DNA of 64,000 nucleotides from Pseudomonas putida (GTDB taxonomy: Bacteria > Pseudomonadota > Gammaproteobacteria > Pseudomonadales > Pseudomonadaceae): assembly GCF_001941965.1 (NCBI RefSeq), contig NZ_MKZO01000007.1:1-64000 (forward strand), read 5' to 3'. Shown here piece by piece: positions 43,601 to 51,683 of the stretch. The translations under genes were made by a program, and so were the position numbers. Each line of letters starts with the position of its first letter. Position 1 is the stretch's first letter. Below the pieces are notes generated by a model. The model worked only from the letters and a program-made list of their open reading frames with translations, was not told the origin of the DNA and ran no database searches.

Positions 43601-43632
43601 TGGAAGTGGTGTTGCAGGCGGTGATTGGCTGA
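40621..43632 (+). CDS. ydiJ: YdiJ-type FAD/Fe-S D-2-hydroxyacid dehydrogenase
   Basis: The 1003-residue protein joins an FAD_binding_4 domain (PRGGGTGTNGQSLTDGIVVD near 80-100, VGGMINTDASGQGS) and an FAD-oxidase C domain. It continues with a 4Fe-4S region (CNGNGACYNYDPDDAMCPS from ~573; CLACKSCAGQCPIKVN from ~663) and a CCG-like domain (TGCCGMSGTYGHEARN at ~933). The family (E. coli YdiJ, ~1018 residues) oxidises D-2-hydroxyglutarate or other D-2-hydroxyacids at the membrane side of the respiratory chain. It is monocistronic and divergent from its likely LysR regulator. Confidence 0.92.
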   Translation: MIAQLPVSAPATDYAAFLDALRAAGFRGQFSTDYGTRTVLATDNSIYQRLPQAAVFPLDADDVAKVAALMAEPRFRQIKLTPRGGGTGTNGQSLTDGIVVDLSRHMNTILEINVEERWVRVQAGVVKDQLNAALKPHGLFFAPELSTSNRATVGGMINTDASGQGSCTYGKTRDHVLELHSVLLGGERLHSLPVDDATLDAACALPGRVGEVYRMARDIQETQGELIESTFPKLNRCLTGYDLAHLRDDDGRFNLNSVLCGAEGSLGYVVEAKLNVLPIPKYAVLVNVRYTSFMDALRDANALMAHKPLSIETVDSRVLMLAMQDIVWHSVAEYFPADPEKPTLGINLVEFCGDEPDEVNARVAAFIQHLQQDTSVERLGHTLAEGSAAVTRVYTMRKRSVGLLGNVEGEVRPQPFVEDTAVPPEQLADYIAEFRALLDGYGLTYGMFGHVDAGVLHVRPALDMKDPAQAALVKPISDAVAALTQRYGGLLWGEHGKGLRSEYVPDYFGALYPALQRLKGAFDPHNQLNPGKICTPPDSAEGLIKVNEAPLRGEHDRQIDERVWQSFGSAVHCNGNGACYNYDPDDAMCPSWKATRQRQHSPKGRASLIREWLRLQGAANIDVLAPNKVSWLKGLPQRLRNVRAQKQGQADFSHEVYDAMAGCLACKSCAGQCPIKVNVPDFRSRFLELYHNRYQRPLRDYLIGSLEFTIPYLAHAPGLYNAVMGSKFVSGLLADRIGMVDSPLISRFNFQATLKRCGVRAASVPALRELTPAQRERSIVLVQDAFTRYFETPLLASFIDLAHRLGHKIFLAPYSANGKPLHVQGFLGAFAKAAIRNGTQLKALADCGVPLVGLDPAMTLVYRQEYQKVPGLEGSPNVLLPQEWLMEVLPEQASKGGNFRLLAHCTEKTNVPASTRQWEQVFSRLGLKLVTEATGCCGMSGTYGHEARNQETSKTLFEQSWAGKLDKDGEPLATGYSCRSQVKRMADRKLRHPLEVVLQAVIG

Positions 43633-43668
43633 TTCGGCAGGCCCTTAAGATCCTTGGTGTCTTTCAGG

Positions 43669-43752
43669 GCCTCATCGCTGGCAAGCCAGCTCCCACAGGT
43701 ATCGCGAGCGCCGCCAAAACCTGTGGGAGCTGGCTTGCCAGCGATGAGGCCG
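43669..43752. repeat. REP pair, outward orientation
   Basis: CATCGCTGGCAAGCCAGC-TCCCACAG and its inverse from CTGTGGGAGC at 43721 are separated by ~20 bases. It lies between the convergent ydiJ-like and glxA-like genes. Confidence 0.86.
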
Positions 43753-43768
43753 GCTCAGTCAGCACAAA

Positions 43769-44779
43769 TCACTCGGCTTTCTTCGCCTTGCCGCCCTTCA
43801 CCAACCCATAGCGAATCTCCTTCGACGGCCCATAGCCGTAGAACGAGGTATAGCACTTGCTGAAGTGGCTGGGCGAAACGAACCCGCAAGCCAGCGCCAC
43901 GTCGATCAGCAACAGGTCGGAGTGCTGCAACAGCCTGCGGCTTTCAGTGATGCGCAGTTCCAGGTAATAGCGCACCGGGGTAGTCCCCAGCTGGGTCATG
44001 AACAAGCGCCCGATCTGCCGCTTCGAACGCCCCACATAGTGGGCCAGTTGATCCTGGCTCAACGGCTCCTCGATATTCGCGCTCATCAGGTTGATGGCTT
44101 CGCGCAGCGGCTCGCTCATCTTCTCGTGCAATGTCGGCCGCGCCCGGCGGTAACGCGACTCCTCGAAGGCGAGGATATCCACCACCGCATCCACCAGCCC
44201 ACGGCCGCAGCGGCTGTTGATCCACTCCAGCACCAGATGGAAGCCCCCCGCCGGACTCGCAGCGGTGAGCCGGTCACGGTCGACCATATAGCTTTCGCTG
44301 GTGACCTGGCTGTCCTTGGCGATTTCCGCCACGGCACCGCGATGCTCCGGGTGCACGGCGCAGCGGTAGCCATCCAGCAGCCCGGCCTGGCCGAGGAACC
44401 AGGCGCCGTTCCACAGGGCGCCCAACGCCACATGCCGTTCCGCCGCCTTGTGCAGGATCTGGTTCAGCTCCGGGATCGGCCGCAGCACGGTGCGCAAGCC
44501 GCCGCAGACCACCAGCAGGTCGAGGTCATCCAGCGCGGCGGCATTGAGCGGCGCATCCGGGCAGATCACCAGCCCAAGATCACTGACCCGCGAGCCACCA
44601 TCCAGGGTAAAGGTGCGATAGGTAAAGGACGCCGCCTGGATCAGGTTGGCGGTGACCACCGTGTCCAGGGCCTGGGTGAAGGCCGGCAGGGAGAAGTGTT
44701 CGAGCAGGATGAAACCGACCCTGCCCTGCCCGCCCGGGGCCTGCTTTTCGCCCGTGAAGCGCAGGTTCGAACCCTGCAT
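43769..44779 (-). CDS. GlxA-family AraC transcriptional regulator
   Basis: The ~336-residue protein has an N-terminal DJ-1/PfpI-like glutamine amidotransferase fold (VGFILLEHFSLPAFTQALD, LLVVCGGLRTVLRP, GALWNGAWFLGQAGLLDG) without a catalytic Cys-His pair. The C-terminal AraC HTH (LSQDQLAHYVGRSKRQIGRL, then SLLxIDVALACGFVSPSHFSKCY-like) is complete. Such regulators (GbdR, CdhR, ArgR type) control choline, carnitine and betaine catabolism in Pseudomonas. It lies directly downstream of a betaine-type ABC transporter on the same strand. The ATG at 44779 is chosen; a GTG at 44809 is an alternative. Confidence 0.9.
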   Translation of the reverse strand: MQGSNLRFTGEKQAPGGQGRVGFILLEHFSLPAFTQALDTVVTANLIQAASFTYRTFTLDGGSRVSDLGLVICPDAPLNAAALDDLDLLVVCGGLRTVLRPIPELNQILHKAAERHVALGALWNGAWFLGQAGLLDGYRCAVHPEHRGAVAEIAKDSQVTSESYMVDRDRLTAASPAGGFHLVLEWINSRCGRGLVDAVVDILAFEESRYRRARPTLHEKMSEPLREAINLMSANIEEPLSQDQLAHYVGRSKRQIGRLFMTQLGTTPVRYYLELRITESRRLLQHSDLLLIDVALACGFVSPSHFSKCYTSFYGYGPSKEIRYGLVKGGKAKKAE

Positions 44780-44929
44780 GGCATCACTGAACTGCCTTCT
44801 TTCAACCACGTTATCTGTCTTCCGATCTTGTTCTGGGAATCCGAAGCGCCGAAACCGCTACGCCGGCATGCATCGTCGAATGATGCACGCCGGCGTGGCG
44901 GTGTCCAACTTTCCTTCGGAAATTTCTGA

Positions 44930-45778
44930 TTAAGTTGCGGCTCGAATCCTACGGCCTTGCAAGGCTCCGCGAGAGAGACGGTCCAGCAACAGGGCCACGG
45001 CGACGATGGCCAGGCCCGCACGCAGGCCGAGGCCCATTTCCATCCGGGTGAGGCCGCGGGTCACTTCCGCGCCCAGGCCGCCCGCCCCCACCAGCCCGGC
45101 CAGCACTACCATGGCCAGGGACAGCAGGATGCATTGGTTCAAGCCCACCAGCAGGGTCGGCATGGCCGTGGGCAGCTCGATCTTCAGCAGGATCGCCTGG
45201 GGCGGCGCACCCATGGCCTTGCCCAGTTCCAGCAGGTCGCGGGGCACCTGGTTGAACGCCAGGGTGGTCAGGCGCAGCATCGGCGGGATGCCATAGATGA
45301 TGGTGGCGAGGATCGCCGGGACCTTGCCCAGGCTGAACACCATCACCGCCGGAATCAGGTAGACCCACGGCGGCACGGTCTGCATGACGTTGAGGATCGG
45401 GCTGAGCACCGCGTCCAGGCGTTTGACCCGCGAGGCCGCGACACCGATGGGGAAGGCCACGGTCACCGAGATCAGCACCGCCACCGTGACCAGGGCGATG
45501 GTCTGCATCGACGCTACCCAGAACCCGGAGATCAGGCAGAAGCCGAGCATCACCACGGCGAGGATCGCCGCCCGCAGGTTGACCAGGAAGAATGCCGCCA
45601 CCGCTACCAGCGCAATCATGCCGTAGGGCGGGATCACCAGCAGCAGGCCTTCGATCCCGCCGAGGACGGTTTCGATAAAGCGGCTGATCAGGGCGAACAG
45701 GCCGTGCAGGTTGGCGTTCAGCCAATCCACCGACGGCGCCAGCCAGGCGCCCGGGGAGAACGTGATATCAGGATTCAT
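44930..45778 (-). CDS. Quaternary-amine ABC transporter permease (ProW type, second)
   Basis: The 282-residue inner-membrane protein has a soluble N-terminal stretch with DWLNANLHGLFALISRFIET and a BPD_transp_1 domain. Its EAA loop lies around PRDLLELGKAMGAPPQAILLK. The layout matches glycine betaine/choline permeases of the ProW/CbcV kind. Its start overlaps the upstream permease gene by 11 bp. Together the two permeases suggest a heterodimeric transporter. Confidence 0.9.
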   Translation of the reverse strand: MNPDITFSPGAWLAPSVDWLNANLHGLFALISRFIETVLGGIEGLLLVIPPYGMIALVAVAAFFLVNLRAAILAVVMLGFCLISGFWVASMQTIALVTVAVLISVTVAFPIGVAASRVKRLDAVLSPILNVMQTVPPWVYLIPAVMVFSLGKVPAILATIIYGIPPMLRLTTLAFNQVPRDLLELGKAMGAPPQAILLKIELPTAMPTLLVGLNQCILLSLAMVVLAGLVGAGGLGAEVTRGLTRMEMGLGLRAGLAIVAVALLLDRLSRGALQGRRIRAAT

Positions 45779-46625
45779 GTGCAGCCCTCCGGCCGAGACG
45801 GGTGGCGCTCTGGGCCATGCGGTCGAGGATCAGGGTCAAGATGACGATGGCGATGGCAGCGTTGATCGACATGGCGATATCCAGGGTACGGATCGCGCCG
45901 TAGATCACTTCGCCCAGCCCGCCGGAACCGACGATACCGGCGATCACCACCATGCCGAAGGCCATCATCAGGCCCTGGTTGACCCCGGCCATGATGCTCG
46001 GCAGGGCGAACGGCAGGCGGATCTTGAAGAACTGCTGCCAGCCCGTGGTGCCGGTGGCCTGCCCCAGTTCGATGAACACCTTGGGCGTCATGCGGATGCC
46101 CAGGGAGGTCAGGCGTACCACCGGTGGCACGGCGACGATGAAGGTGGCCACCAGTGCGGTGCCCGGGCCGTAGCCGAGCAAGGCGATCGCCGGCAGCAGG
46201 TAGATGTAGGGCGGCAGGGTCTGGATCAGGTCCAGCACCGGCTCGCTGACCCGGTCCAGGGACGGCATCAGGCCGGCCGCGACACCCAGCGGGATGCCGA
46301 TGACCAGCGCCATGCTGGTCGCCGACAGCACCAGCGCCAGGGTGCTCATGGTCTGCGGCCACAGGCCCATGGCCACGCACAGCACCAGGCCGAGCATGGC
46401 CCCGACGGCGAAGCGCCAGCTGGCGGTCAGGCGCCAGCCGAGCGCGCCGAAAGCCAGGATCACGGCCCAGAACGGCAGCAGGGTCAGGCCGCTGTAAATG
46501 GCCTGGTAACCGGCGTGCAGCACATCGTTCAGCCCGTCGAAGAACCAGGCGCCGTTGTCCGACAGCCATTCCAGCCGGGCATCGACGAACTCGTCGAAGG
46601 CCGCGGCGAATTCCACGGGGCTCAT
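45768..46625 (-). CDS. Quaternary-amine ABC transporter permease (ProW type, first)
   Basis: The 285-residue permease has PVEFAAAFDEFVDARLEWLSDN at the N-terminus, as in choline/betaine permeases of the ProW family. Five to six membrane helices and the EAA loop PKVFIELGQATGTTGWQQFFK are visible. Its start overlaps the ATPase stop by 4 bp. It is a paralogue of the neighbouring permease, as usual for CbcW/CbcV-type pairs. Confidence 0.9.
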   Translation of the reverse strand: MSPVEFAAAFDEFVDARLEWLSDNGAWFFDGLNDVLHAGYQAIYSGLTLLPFWAVILAFGALGWRLTASWRFAVGAMLGLVLCVAMGLWPQTMSTLALVLSATSMALVIGIPLGVAAGLMPSLDRVSEPVLDLIQTLPPYIYLLPAIALLGYGPGTALVATFIVAVPPVVRLTSLGIRMTPKVFIELGQATGTTGWQQFFKIRLPFALPSIMAGVNQGLMMAFGMVVIAGIVGSGGLGEVIYGAIRTLDIAMSINAAIAIVILTLILDRMAQSATRLGRRAAHES

Positions 46626-47719
46626 AGCGCGTGCTCCGCTTGCGCCACCGGCTGCTCGGCGGCCGGTGCGCCCTGCACGCCACGCAGCAGGTCCTGCTGG
46701 GTGATCACCCCAAGCACCTGGCCGCCCTCCACCACCGCCAGGGCATCGCCATTGGAGCTGATCATCAGGTTGATCAGGGCATCGAGATCGGCTTGCGGGC
46801 CGGCACTCGGCAGCGAGCCAGGGTTGAGGTGCGGGTGCGCAGCGAGCGGCGACATGATCGAGTGCGCCTTGACCAGGTGCAGCCGCGAGATGCCGGCGAC
46901 GAACTCCGCCACATAGTCATCGGCGGGCTTGAGCACGATGTCTTCGGCGGTGCCTTCCTGGATGATCACCCCGTCCTTCATGATCGCAATGCGATCGCCG
47001 ATGCGGATGGCTTCTTCCAGGTCGTGGGTAATAAAGACGGCGGACTTGCCGAGGGATTTGGTCAACTGGCGGAACTCGTCCTGCAGTTGGCGGCGGATCA
47101 GCGGGTCGAGAGCACTGAAGGGTTCGTCCATGAGGATCACTTCCGGATCCGAGGTGATCGCCCGGGCCAGGCCGACGCGCTGCTGCATGCCGCCGGACAG
47201 CTCGTCCGGGTAGCGCTGTGCCCAGTCGCTCAGGCCGACCTTGGCCAGGGCCTGCTCAGCCACCTTGTGCCGCTCGGCCTTGGACACGCCGCGCACTTCG
47301 AGGCCGAAGGCGGCGTTTTCCAGCACGGTGCGGTGCGGCAGCAGGGCCACGCTCTGGAACACCATGCCGATGTGCCGCGCGCGGGTTTCGCGCAGGGCCG
47401 CCGCATCGAGGCTGGCGAGGTCCTTGCCCTTGATCAGGATCTGCCCGGAGGTGGGATCGATCAGGCGGTTGAACATGCGGATCAGGGTCGACTTGCCGCT
47501 GCCGGACAAGCCCATGATGCAGTAGATCTCACCACGCCTGACCTTGAGGCTGACGTTCGAGACGCCGACAACACAGCCATGGTCCTGAAGAATCTGCTTC
47601 TTCGACAAACCACGCTCTTTATAAGCACGCATGGCGGTATCGGCGTTCTTGCCAAAAATCTTCCAGACCGATTGGCACTCTACCAATACGTCTTCAGCTA
47701 CTTCGCTTGCTGTGTTCAT
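46622..47719 (-). CDS. Quaternary-amine ABC transporter ATPase with CBS domain (ProV type)
   Basis: The 365-residue protein has the ProV-specific N-terminal helix region (VWKIFGKNADTAMRAYKERG), Walker A GLSGSGKST (70-78), signature LSGGMQQRVGLARAI and Walker B VILMDEPFSALDPLIR. A C-terminal CBS-like region (LISSNGDALAVVEGGQVLGV) ends with ITQQDLLRG. It energises uptake of betaine-type osmolytes or carbon sources; the CBS part senses ionic strength or nucleotides in homologues. It lies 107 bases downstream of the binding-protein gene, separated by a perfect stem-loop. Confidence 0.92.
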   Translation of the reverse strand: MNTASEVAEDVLVECQSVWKIFGKNADTAMRAYKERGLSKKQILQDHGCVVGVSNVSLKVRRGEIYCIMGLSGSGKSTLIRMFNRLIDPTSGQILIKGKDLASLDAAALRETRARHIGMVFQSVALLPHRTVLENAAFGLEVRGVSKAERHKVAEQALAKVGLSDWAQRYPDELSGGMQQRVGLARAITSDPEVILMDEPFSALDPLIRRQLQDEFRQLTKSLGKSAVFITHDLEEAIRIGDRIAIMKDGVIIQEGTAEDIVLKPADDYVAEFVAGISRLHLVKAHSIMSPLAAHPHLNPGSLPSAGPQADLDALINLMISSNGDALAVVEGGQVLGVITQQDLLRGVQGAPAAEQPVAQAEHAL

Positions 47720-47784
47720 CTCGCACCCGTCGAACCAGGAATCTGGTTGGCTTTTTTATTACGTTCAGTTCGGCAGTGGTAAAG

Positions 47785-47814
47785 GCGTTGTCCGCTGTTC
47801 AGGCCGGACAACGC
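47785..47814 (-). promoter_or_regulatory. Perfect 10-bp stem-loop between binding-protein and ATPase genes
   Basis: GCGTTGTCCG (47785-47794) pairs exactly with CGGACAACGC (47805-47814) over a 10-base loop. It lies 13 bases past the binding-protein stop. No T-run follows, so it is a likely 3'-end stabiliser or attenuator giving more binding protein than membrane subunits. Confidence 0.65.
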
Positions 47815-47826
47815 GGTACTTCGTTA

Positions 47827-48678
47827 TCAGTATTTCTTGATGTTTTCCCAGCGCTTCACGAGGTCAGCGTTTTTCGTGGTCCACTCCTGCACGGCCTGCT
47901 CCACGGTCTTGCCGTCCTTCATTTCGCCGTTGATCGCGGTGATGTCGGCCAGTGGCAGGTAAACCCCGGCGATCAGCTCACGCGCTTGCGGGTACTCGGC
48001 GGAAAAGCCCTTCTGGCCGATCCAGTAGTAGCCCTGCGGCGGGGCGAAGGAGCCTTTCGGATCCTTGAGGAATTTCACGTCGAACTTCTGGCTCATCCAC
48101 GACGGCTCCCAGGTGGTCACCGCAATCCACTCCTTGCGGTCCACGGCAGACTTGAGGGCGGCGGTCATGGCGGCGGTACTGCCTTCCAGGAGGTTGAGCT
48201 TGAGGCCGTAGTCGGTCACGGCCTTGGCCGCATCGCTCATCAGGCCCGAACCCGGCTCGATGCCGACGATCTTGTTGCCGAACTTGTCGGCGTTGGCGTT
48301 GAGCTCTTCCAGCGAATCGATGGTCACGTACTTCGGTACGGCGATGGCCTGGTAGAGGCCGTGGGAAACCGGGGAGATCTTCTCCAGACGGTTCTTGTTC
48401 TTCTTCCAGTAGTCCTGGGCAGCGTAGTCGATCTGCGAGGCCAGCAACTGGATGTCACCTTTGCCGAGGGCGGCGTAGGCGATGCCCCATTCGGAGAAGT
48501 TGGTCACCTTGACGGTGTAGCCGGCGTCTTCGAGGACCTTCTTGGTGACGGTGGTGATCGGGGTGAGGTCTTCCCACGAGAGGGTGCCCATGGTGATGGT
48601 CTTTTCCTCGGCCTGGGCCTGGAATACGGTCAAACCGACCATGGCGAGGGTACAGAGCGCTTTCCGGAAGCCTTTCAT
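47827..48678 (-). CDS. Betaine/choline-type ABC transporter substrate-binding protein (OpuAC)
   Basis: The 283-residue periplasmic protein has a signal peptide (MKGFRKALCTLAMVGLTVFQ, cleavage after QAQA) and an OpuAC domain. Aromatic residues suited to a trimethylammonium cage are visible: TLSWEDLTP, TTWEPSWMS and GYYWIGQKG. The ATG at 48678 has AGGAG nine bases upstream; the longer frame lacks a signal peptide at its start. It is the first gene of a leftward operon SBP-ATPase-permease-permease-GlxA regulator. The likely ligands are choline, carnitine, betaine or a related quaternary amine. Confidence 0.92.
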   Translation of the reverse strand: MKGFRKALCTLAMVGLTVFQAQAEEKTITMGTLSWEDLTPITTVTKKVLEDAGYTVKVTNFSEWGIAYAALGKGDIQLLASQIDYAAQDYWKKNKNRLEKISPVSHGLYQAIAVPKYVTIDSLEELNANADKFGNKIVGIEPGSGLMSDAAKAVTDYGLKLNLLEGSTAAMTAALKSAVDRKEWIAVTTWEPSWMSQKFDVKFLKDPKGSFAPPQGYYWIGQKGFSAEYPQARELIAGVYLPLADITAINGEMKDGKTVEQAVQEWTTKNADLVKRWENIKKY

Positions 48679-49305
48679 TGTTGTTCGTCTCCTGGGTTGT
48701 GGTGCTGGCCGGACGCGTTGACCGCGCCCGTTGCTTGTTTTTGGTTTTTTTCGCACTGCGTCTTGCACAACTTTCTGGCGGGGGTTTTCTGGCGCCCGGC
48801 AAGGCCTGCCAAAGGGCGAAAGACCCCGCGAACACTGGCCTTGGAGCGAGATTCGCACGGGTTCCAGAGGCGGTCAACGGAATTGTATTCTTTGTGTATA
48901 CCCAAGGAATTCCAAAAGAATTCATCAGAAGTGCTATTTTCCCCAGTGTTTTCGGGGCTCTGAGGGTAGTCGAGCCCGGGGAAAAGCTGTCGTGGGTGGA
49001 TATGGCGATGGCGGGATTTGATAAGAGTGTGTCTCGTGGATGCCATAGAGAGCTGAGATTCCCGTCGCCTGTCATGGCCTCATCGCTGGCAAGCCAGCTC
49101 CCACAGGTACGGTGTACACCGGTCCTTGTGGGAGCTGGCTTGCCAGCGATGAGGCCCTCAAGAACAACACAAAACCCAATAAAACCGGGGGTCAGACCCT
49201 GTCACAGATACCCAGATAAGCAGCGAAAACCGCTCGTCGAAATATCTGTAGACACATTGTCTAATCCTCCCCTATAGTCGTTATACAAATTGTAGACACA
49301 ACCTG
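48679..49305. promoter_or_regulatory. Long divergent intergenic region with REP pair
   Basis: The 627 bases separate the betaine transporter operon from the GntR gene. A cluster of palindromic GAATTC-type sequences (GGAATTGTATTC at 48879, GGAATTCC at 48906, GAATTC at 48918) lies in an AT-richer patch and may hold the transporter promoter or operator. An outward REP pair occupies 49077-49155. GntR operator-like sites start at 49247. No coding sequence is supported. Confidence 0.5.
49247..49301. promoter_or_regulatory. GntR-type operator pair upstream of gntR gene
   Basis: TGTAGACACA occurs at 49247-49256 and 49291-49300, 44 bases apart. The first lies in a perfect inverted repeat, TAGACA-CAT-TGTCTA (49249-49263). 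The second lies in TTGT-AGAC-ACAA (49290-49301). The second copy is four bases before the gene start, which fits autorepression. Confidence 0.65.
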
Positions 49306-50049
49306 ATGAGTACAAAAAAGGCTCCCATGAAAGCCACCGCGGCTGTCTCCTCCACCCCTGCCGATGCCTCCCCGGATCGCAAGGCGCTTCTCGCCGAAGC
49401 GCTGCGCCGGCGCATCCTGAGCATGGAGCTGGCGCCCGGAGCGGTGGTGGATGAACTGGCGTTGTGCGACGAATTCGGTCTGTCCCGGCCACCAGTGCGC
49501 GAGCTGCTGCGCCAGATCGCCGCCGAAGGCTATATCGAGCTGGAGGCCAACCGCGCACCCCGCGTCGCGGCCATGAGTCATGAGTCATTGCGTGCGTTCT
49601 TCCTGGCCGCACCGCTGGTGTACATCGCGACCACGCAACTGGCAGCGACCCGCGCCACCGCGAGCGAAATCGAAGAGCTGCGCCGGATCCAGGCCTTGTT
49701 CCGCCAGGCGATCCAGGAGCAGCACGTAGAAAACCGCGTCATCTACAACGACGAGTTCCACCTCGAGATCGGCAAGATGGCGCACAACGATTACCTGATG
49801 CCGAGCCTGCGCCGTGTGCTCATCGACCATGCGCGACTGGGCAAGATTTTCTACCGCCACCCGACCACCGTGGACATGCAGAAGGACCTCGAACTGGCCT
49901 GCGACCAGCACGACCAGATCATCGAGGCCATCGCCCGCCACGACACCGAGGCAGCGGGACAACTGATTCGCGAGCATATGGAAATGTCGCGCCGGCGCAT
50001 GGCGGAATACGCCGCACCGGAAGGCATGGAGGTATCGCTCGCGTTTTGA
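49306..50049 (+). CDS. GntR-family (FCD) transcriptional regulator
   Basis: The 247-residue protein has a winged helix (RRRILSMELAPGAVVDELALC, then FGLSRPPVRELLRQIAAEGY) and an FCD effector domain with metal-type His residues (NDEFHLEIGKMAHN, CDQHDQIIEAI, REHMEMSRRR). FCD regulators repress catabolic operons and respond to carboxylic acids or amines. The start is uncertain: the ATG at 49306 abuts the operator, and the ATG at 49327 has AAAAAGG upstream. It precedes the oxidase/MFS/lyase/dehydrogenase operon and probably controls it. Confidence 0.9.
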   Translation: MSTKKAPMKATAAVSSTPADASPDRKALLAEALRRRILSMELAPGAVVDELALCDEFGLSRPPVRELLRQIAAEGYIELEANRAPRVAAMSHESLRAFFLAAPLVYIATTQLAATRATASEIEELRRIQALFRQAIQEQHVENRVIYNDEFHLEIGKMAHNDYLMPSLRRVLIDHARLGKIFYRHPTTVDMQKDLELACDQHDQIIEAIARHDTEAAGQLIREHMEMSRRRMAEYAAPEGMEVSLAF

Positions 50050-50143
50050 AAGGCCCCGGAGCATGAAGAGGTAGCGAGGTTTCGCTAGTCATTTCGGCCT
50101 GGGTGGCAACACCGGATTAAACAAGAACAGCCAGGTCCCTGAA

Positions 50144-51463
50144 ATGACAAAAGTAACCTCGTTGCCGGCCGACGACAGTTCGTGCGGTTGGTATCACCTG
50201 AGCCCGAAGCGCACGCCGCGCCCGGCTCATTCCGGCACTAGCCAGGCCCGTTGGGTGGTGCTGGGCGCAGGCTATGTCGGCCTTGCCGCCGCACGCCAGC
50301 TCGCACTGAACTTCCCCGATGAACAGATCCTCCTGGTCGAAGCCCAGGAAGTCGGTTTCGGCACCGCTGGCCGCAACGCCGGCTTCGCCATCGACCTGCC
50401 CCACGATATCGGCGCCGACGACTATATCGGCGACATCGATATCGCCAAGACCTGCCTGCGCCTGAACCTCACCGGCCAGAACTACCTCAAGGACCTGGTC
50501 GCCGCGCACAACATCGACGCCCAGATGAAGTTCTGCGGCAAGTACCAGGCCGCCGTGGAAGACCGCGGTATCGCCGTCCTCGACGCCTACCGTCGCGGCC
50601 TGGAAAAGCTCGGCCAGCCCTTCGAAGTGATCGAAGGCGCGGACCTGCCCGACCATATCGGCACCCACTTCTACCGCAAGGCGCTGTTCACCCCCGGCAC
50701 CGCGCTGATCCAGCCCTCGGCCATGGTCAAGGGCCTGGCGGAAAGCCTGCCGGCCAACGTCACCCTGTACGAAAACACCCCGATCCTCGACGTCGAGTAC
50801 GGCAGCAAGACCGTGCTGCGCCACGCCCGCGGCAGCATCACTGCCGACAAGCTGGTGCTGGCCAACAACGCCTTCGGCGGCCACTTCGGCTTCCTCAAGG
50901 GCGCCATGCTGCCGATCTTCACCTACGCCAGCCTGACCCGGCCGATGACCGAACAGGAACAGGCGCGCCTGGGTGGCAAGCCGTACTGGGGCGTGATCCC
51001 GGCGGACCCGTTCGGCACCACGGTGCGGCGCACCCCGGACAACCGCCTGCTGATCCGCAACAGCTTCAGCTTCAACCCGGACGGTCGCGCCAATCCCAAG
51101 TACCTGCAGCGCTACGTCGCGCGCCACAAGGCGTCCTTCGCCCGGCGCTTCCCGATGCTGCCGGACGTGGGTATCGAATACACCTGGGGCGGTGCCCTGG
51201 CCATGTCGCGCAACCACGAGAGCTTCTTCGGCCAATTGGCGCCGAACGTCTATGGCGCACTGTGCTGCAACGGCCTCGGCGTGACCCGTGGCACGGCCAC
51301 CGGCAAGTTGCTGGCGGACTGGCTGGCGGGCGAAAAGAACGACCTGATCGACTTCCTCCTGAAGTCCCCGGGCCCGAATGCCAACCCGCCGCAGCCGTTC
51401 CTGTCGCTTGGCGTCAACGCCAACCTGACCTGGGGCCAGATGCGCGCCGGCAAGGAAAGCTAA
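50144..51463 (+). CDS. FAD-dependent amine/amino-acid oxidase (DAO family, PuuB-like)
   Basis: The 439-residue flavoprotein has the FAD motif GAGYVG (41-46) after VVL, then GFGTAGRNAGFAIDLPHDIG, a variant of the GRNGGF flavin-contact motif of PuuB/OrdL-like oxidases. It ends CCNGLGVTRGTATGKLLADW. These enzymes oxidise secondary or primary amines such as gamma-glutamylputrescine, giving an imine or aldehyde plus H2O2 or reduced acceptor. Downstream aldehyde dehydrogenase and DHDPS-family genes fit an amine to aldehyde to acid pathway. Confidence 0.88.
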   Translation: MTKVTSLPADDSSCGWYHLSPKRTPRPAHSGTSQARWVVLGAGYVGLAAARQLALNFPDEQILLVEAQEVGFGTAGRNAGFAIDLPHDIGADDYIGDIDIAKTCLRLNLTGQNYLKDLVAAHNIDAQMKFCGKYQAAVEDRGIAVLDAYRRGLEKLGQPFEVIEGADLPDHIGTHFYRKALFTPGTALIQPSAMVKGLAESLPANVTLYENTPILDVEYGSKTVLRHARGSITADKLVLANNAFGGHFGFLKGAMLPIFTYASLTRPMTEQEQARLGGKPYWGVIPADPFGTTVRRTPDNRLLIRNSFSFNPDGRANPKYLQRYVARHKASFARRFPMLPDVGIEYTWGGALAMSRNHESFFGQLAPNVYGALCCNGLGVTRGTATGKLLADWLAGEKNDLIDFLLKSPGPNANPPQPFLSLGVNANLTWGQMRAGKES

Positions 51464-51484
51464 GCCCTTAAGCCATACCCATGC

Positions 51485-51542
51485 CCTGTGGGAGCGAGCT
51501 TGTCGGAGCGCCGAACCGTCACGAAGGACCGCGCAGCGGTCC
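51485..51542. repeat. Single composite REP element inside the oxidase operon
   Basis: CTGTGGGAGCGAGCTTGTCGG continues with AGCGCCGAACCG and a hairpin GGACC-GCGCAGC-GGTCC. The GTCGGAGCGCCGAACCG part equals the extra module in the long palindrome at 32033-32155. Confidence 0.7.
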
Positions 51543-51683
51543 CAAAGATCACTCGGCTAGTTGAAGTAGAGCAGTAACAAACAGTGTCGCGCCGGCCAGG
51601 CGCCAACCCCCGGACTGAAGTTCCCATTCAGATCCGCGGACCCGCTCGGCCGAAAAACAGGTTCGATAGTGCAGGAAACAATA

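Noticed and set aside
48679..48858. 60-codon extension of the betaine-binding protein
   Set aside because: No signal peptide at its start; the internal ATG at 48678 has AGGAG and a perfect signal sequence.
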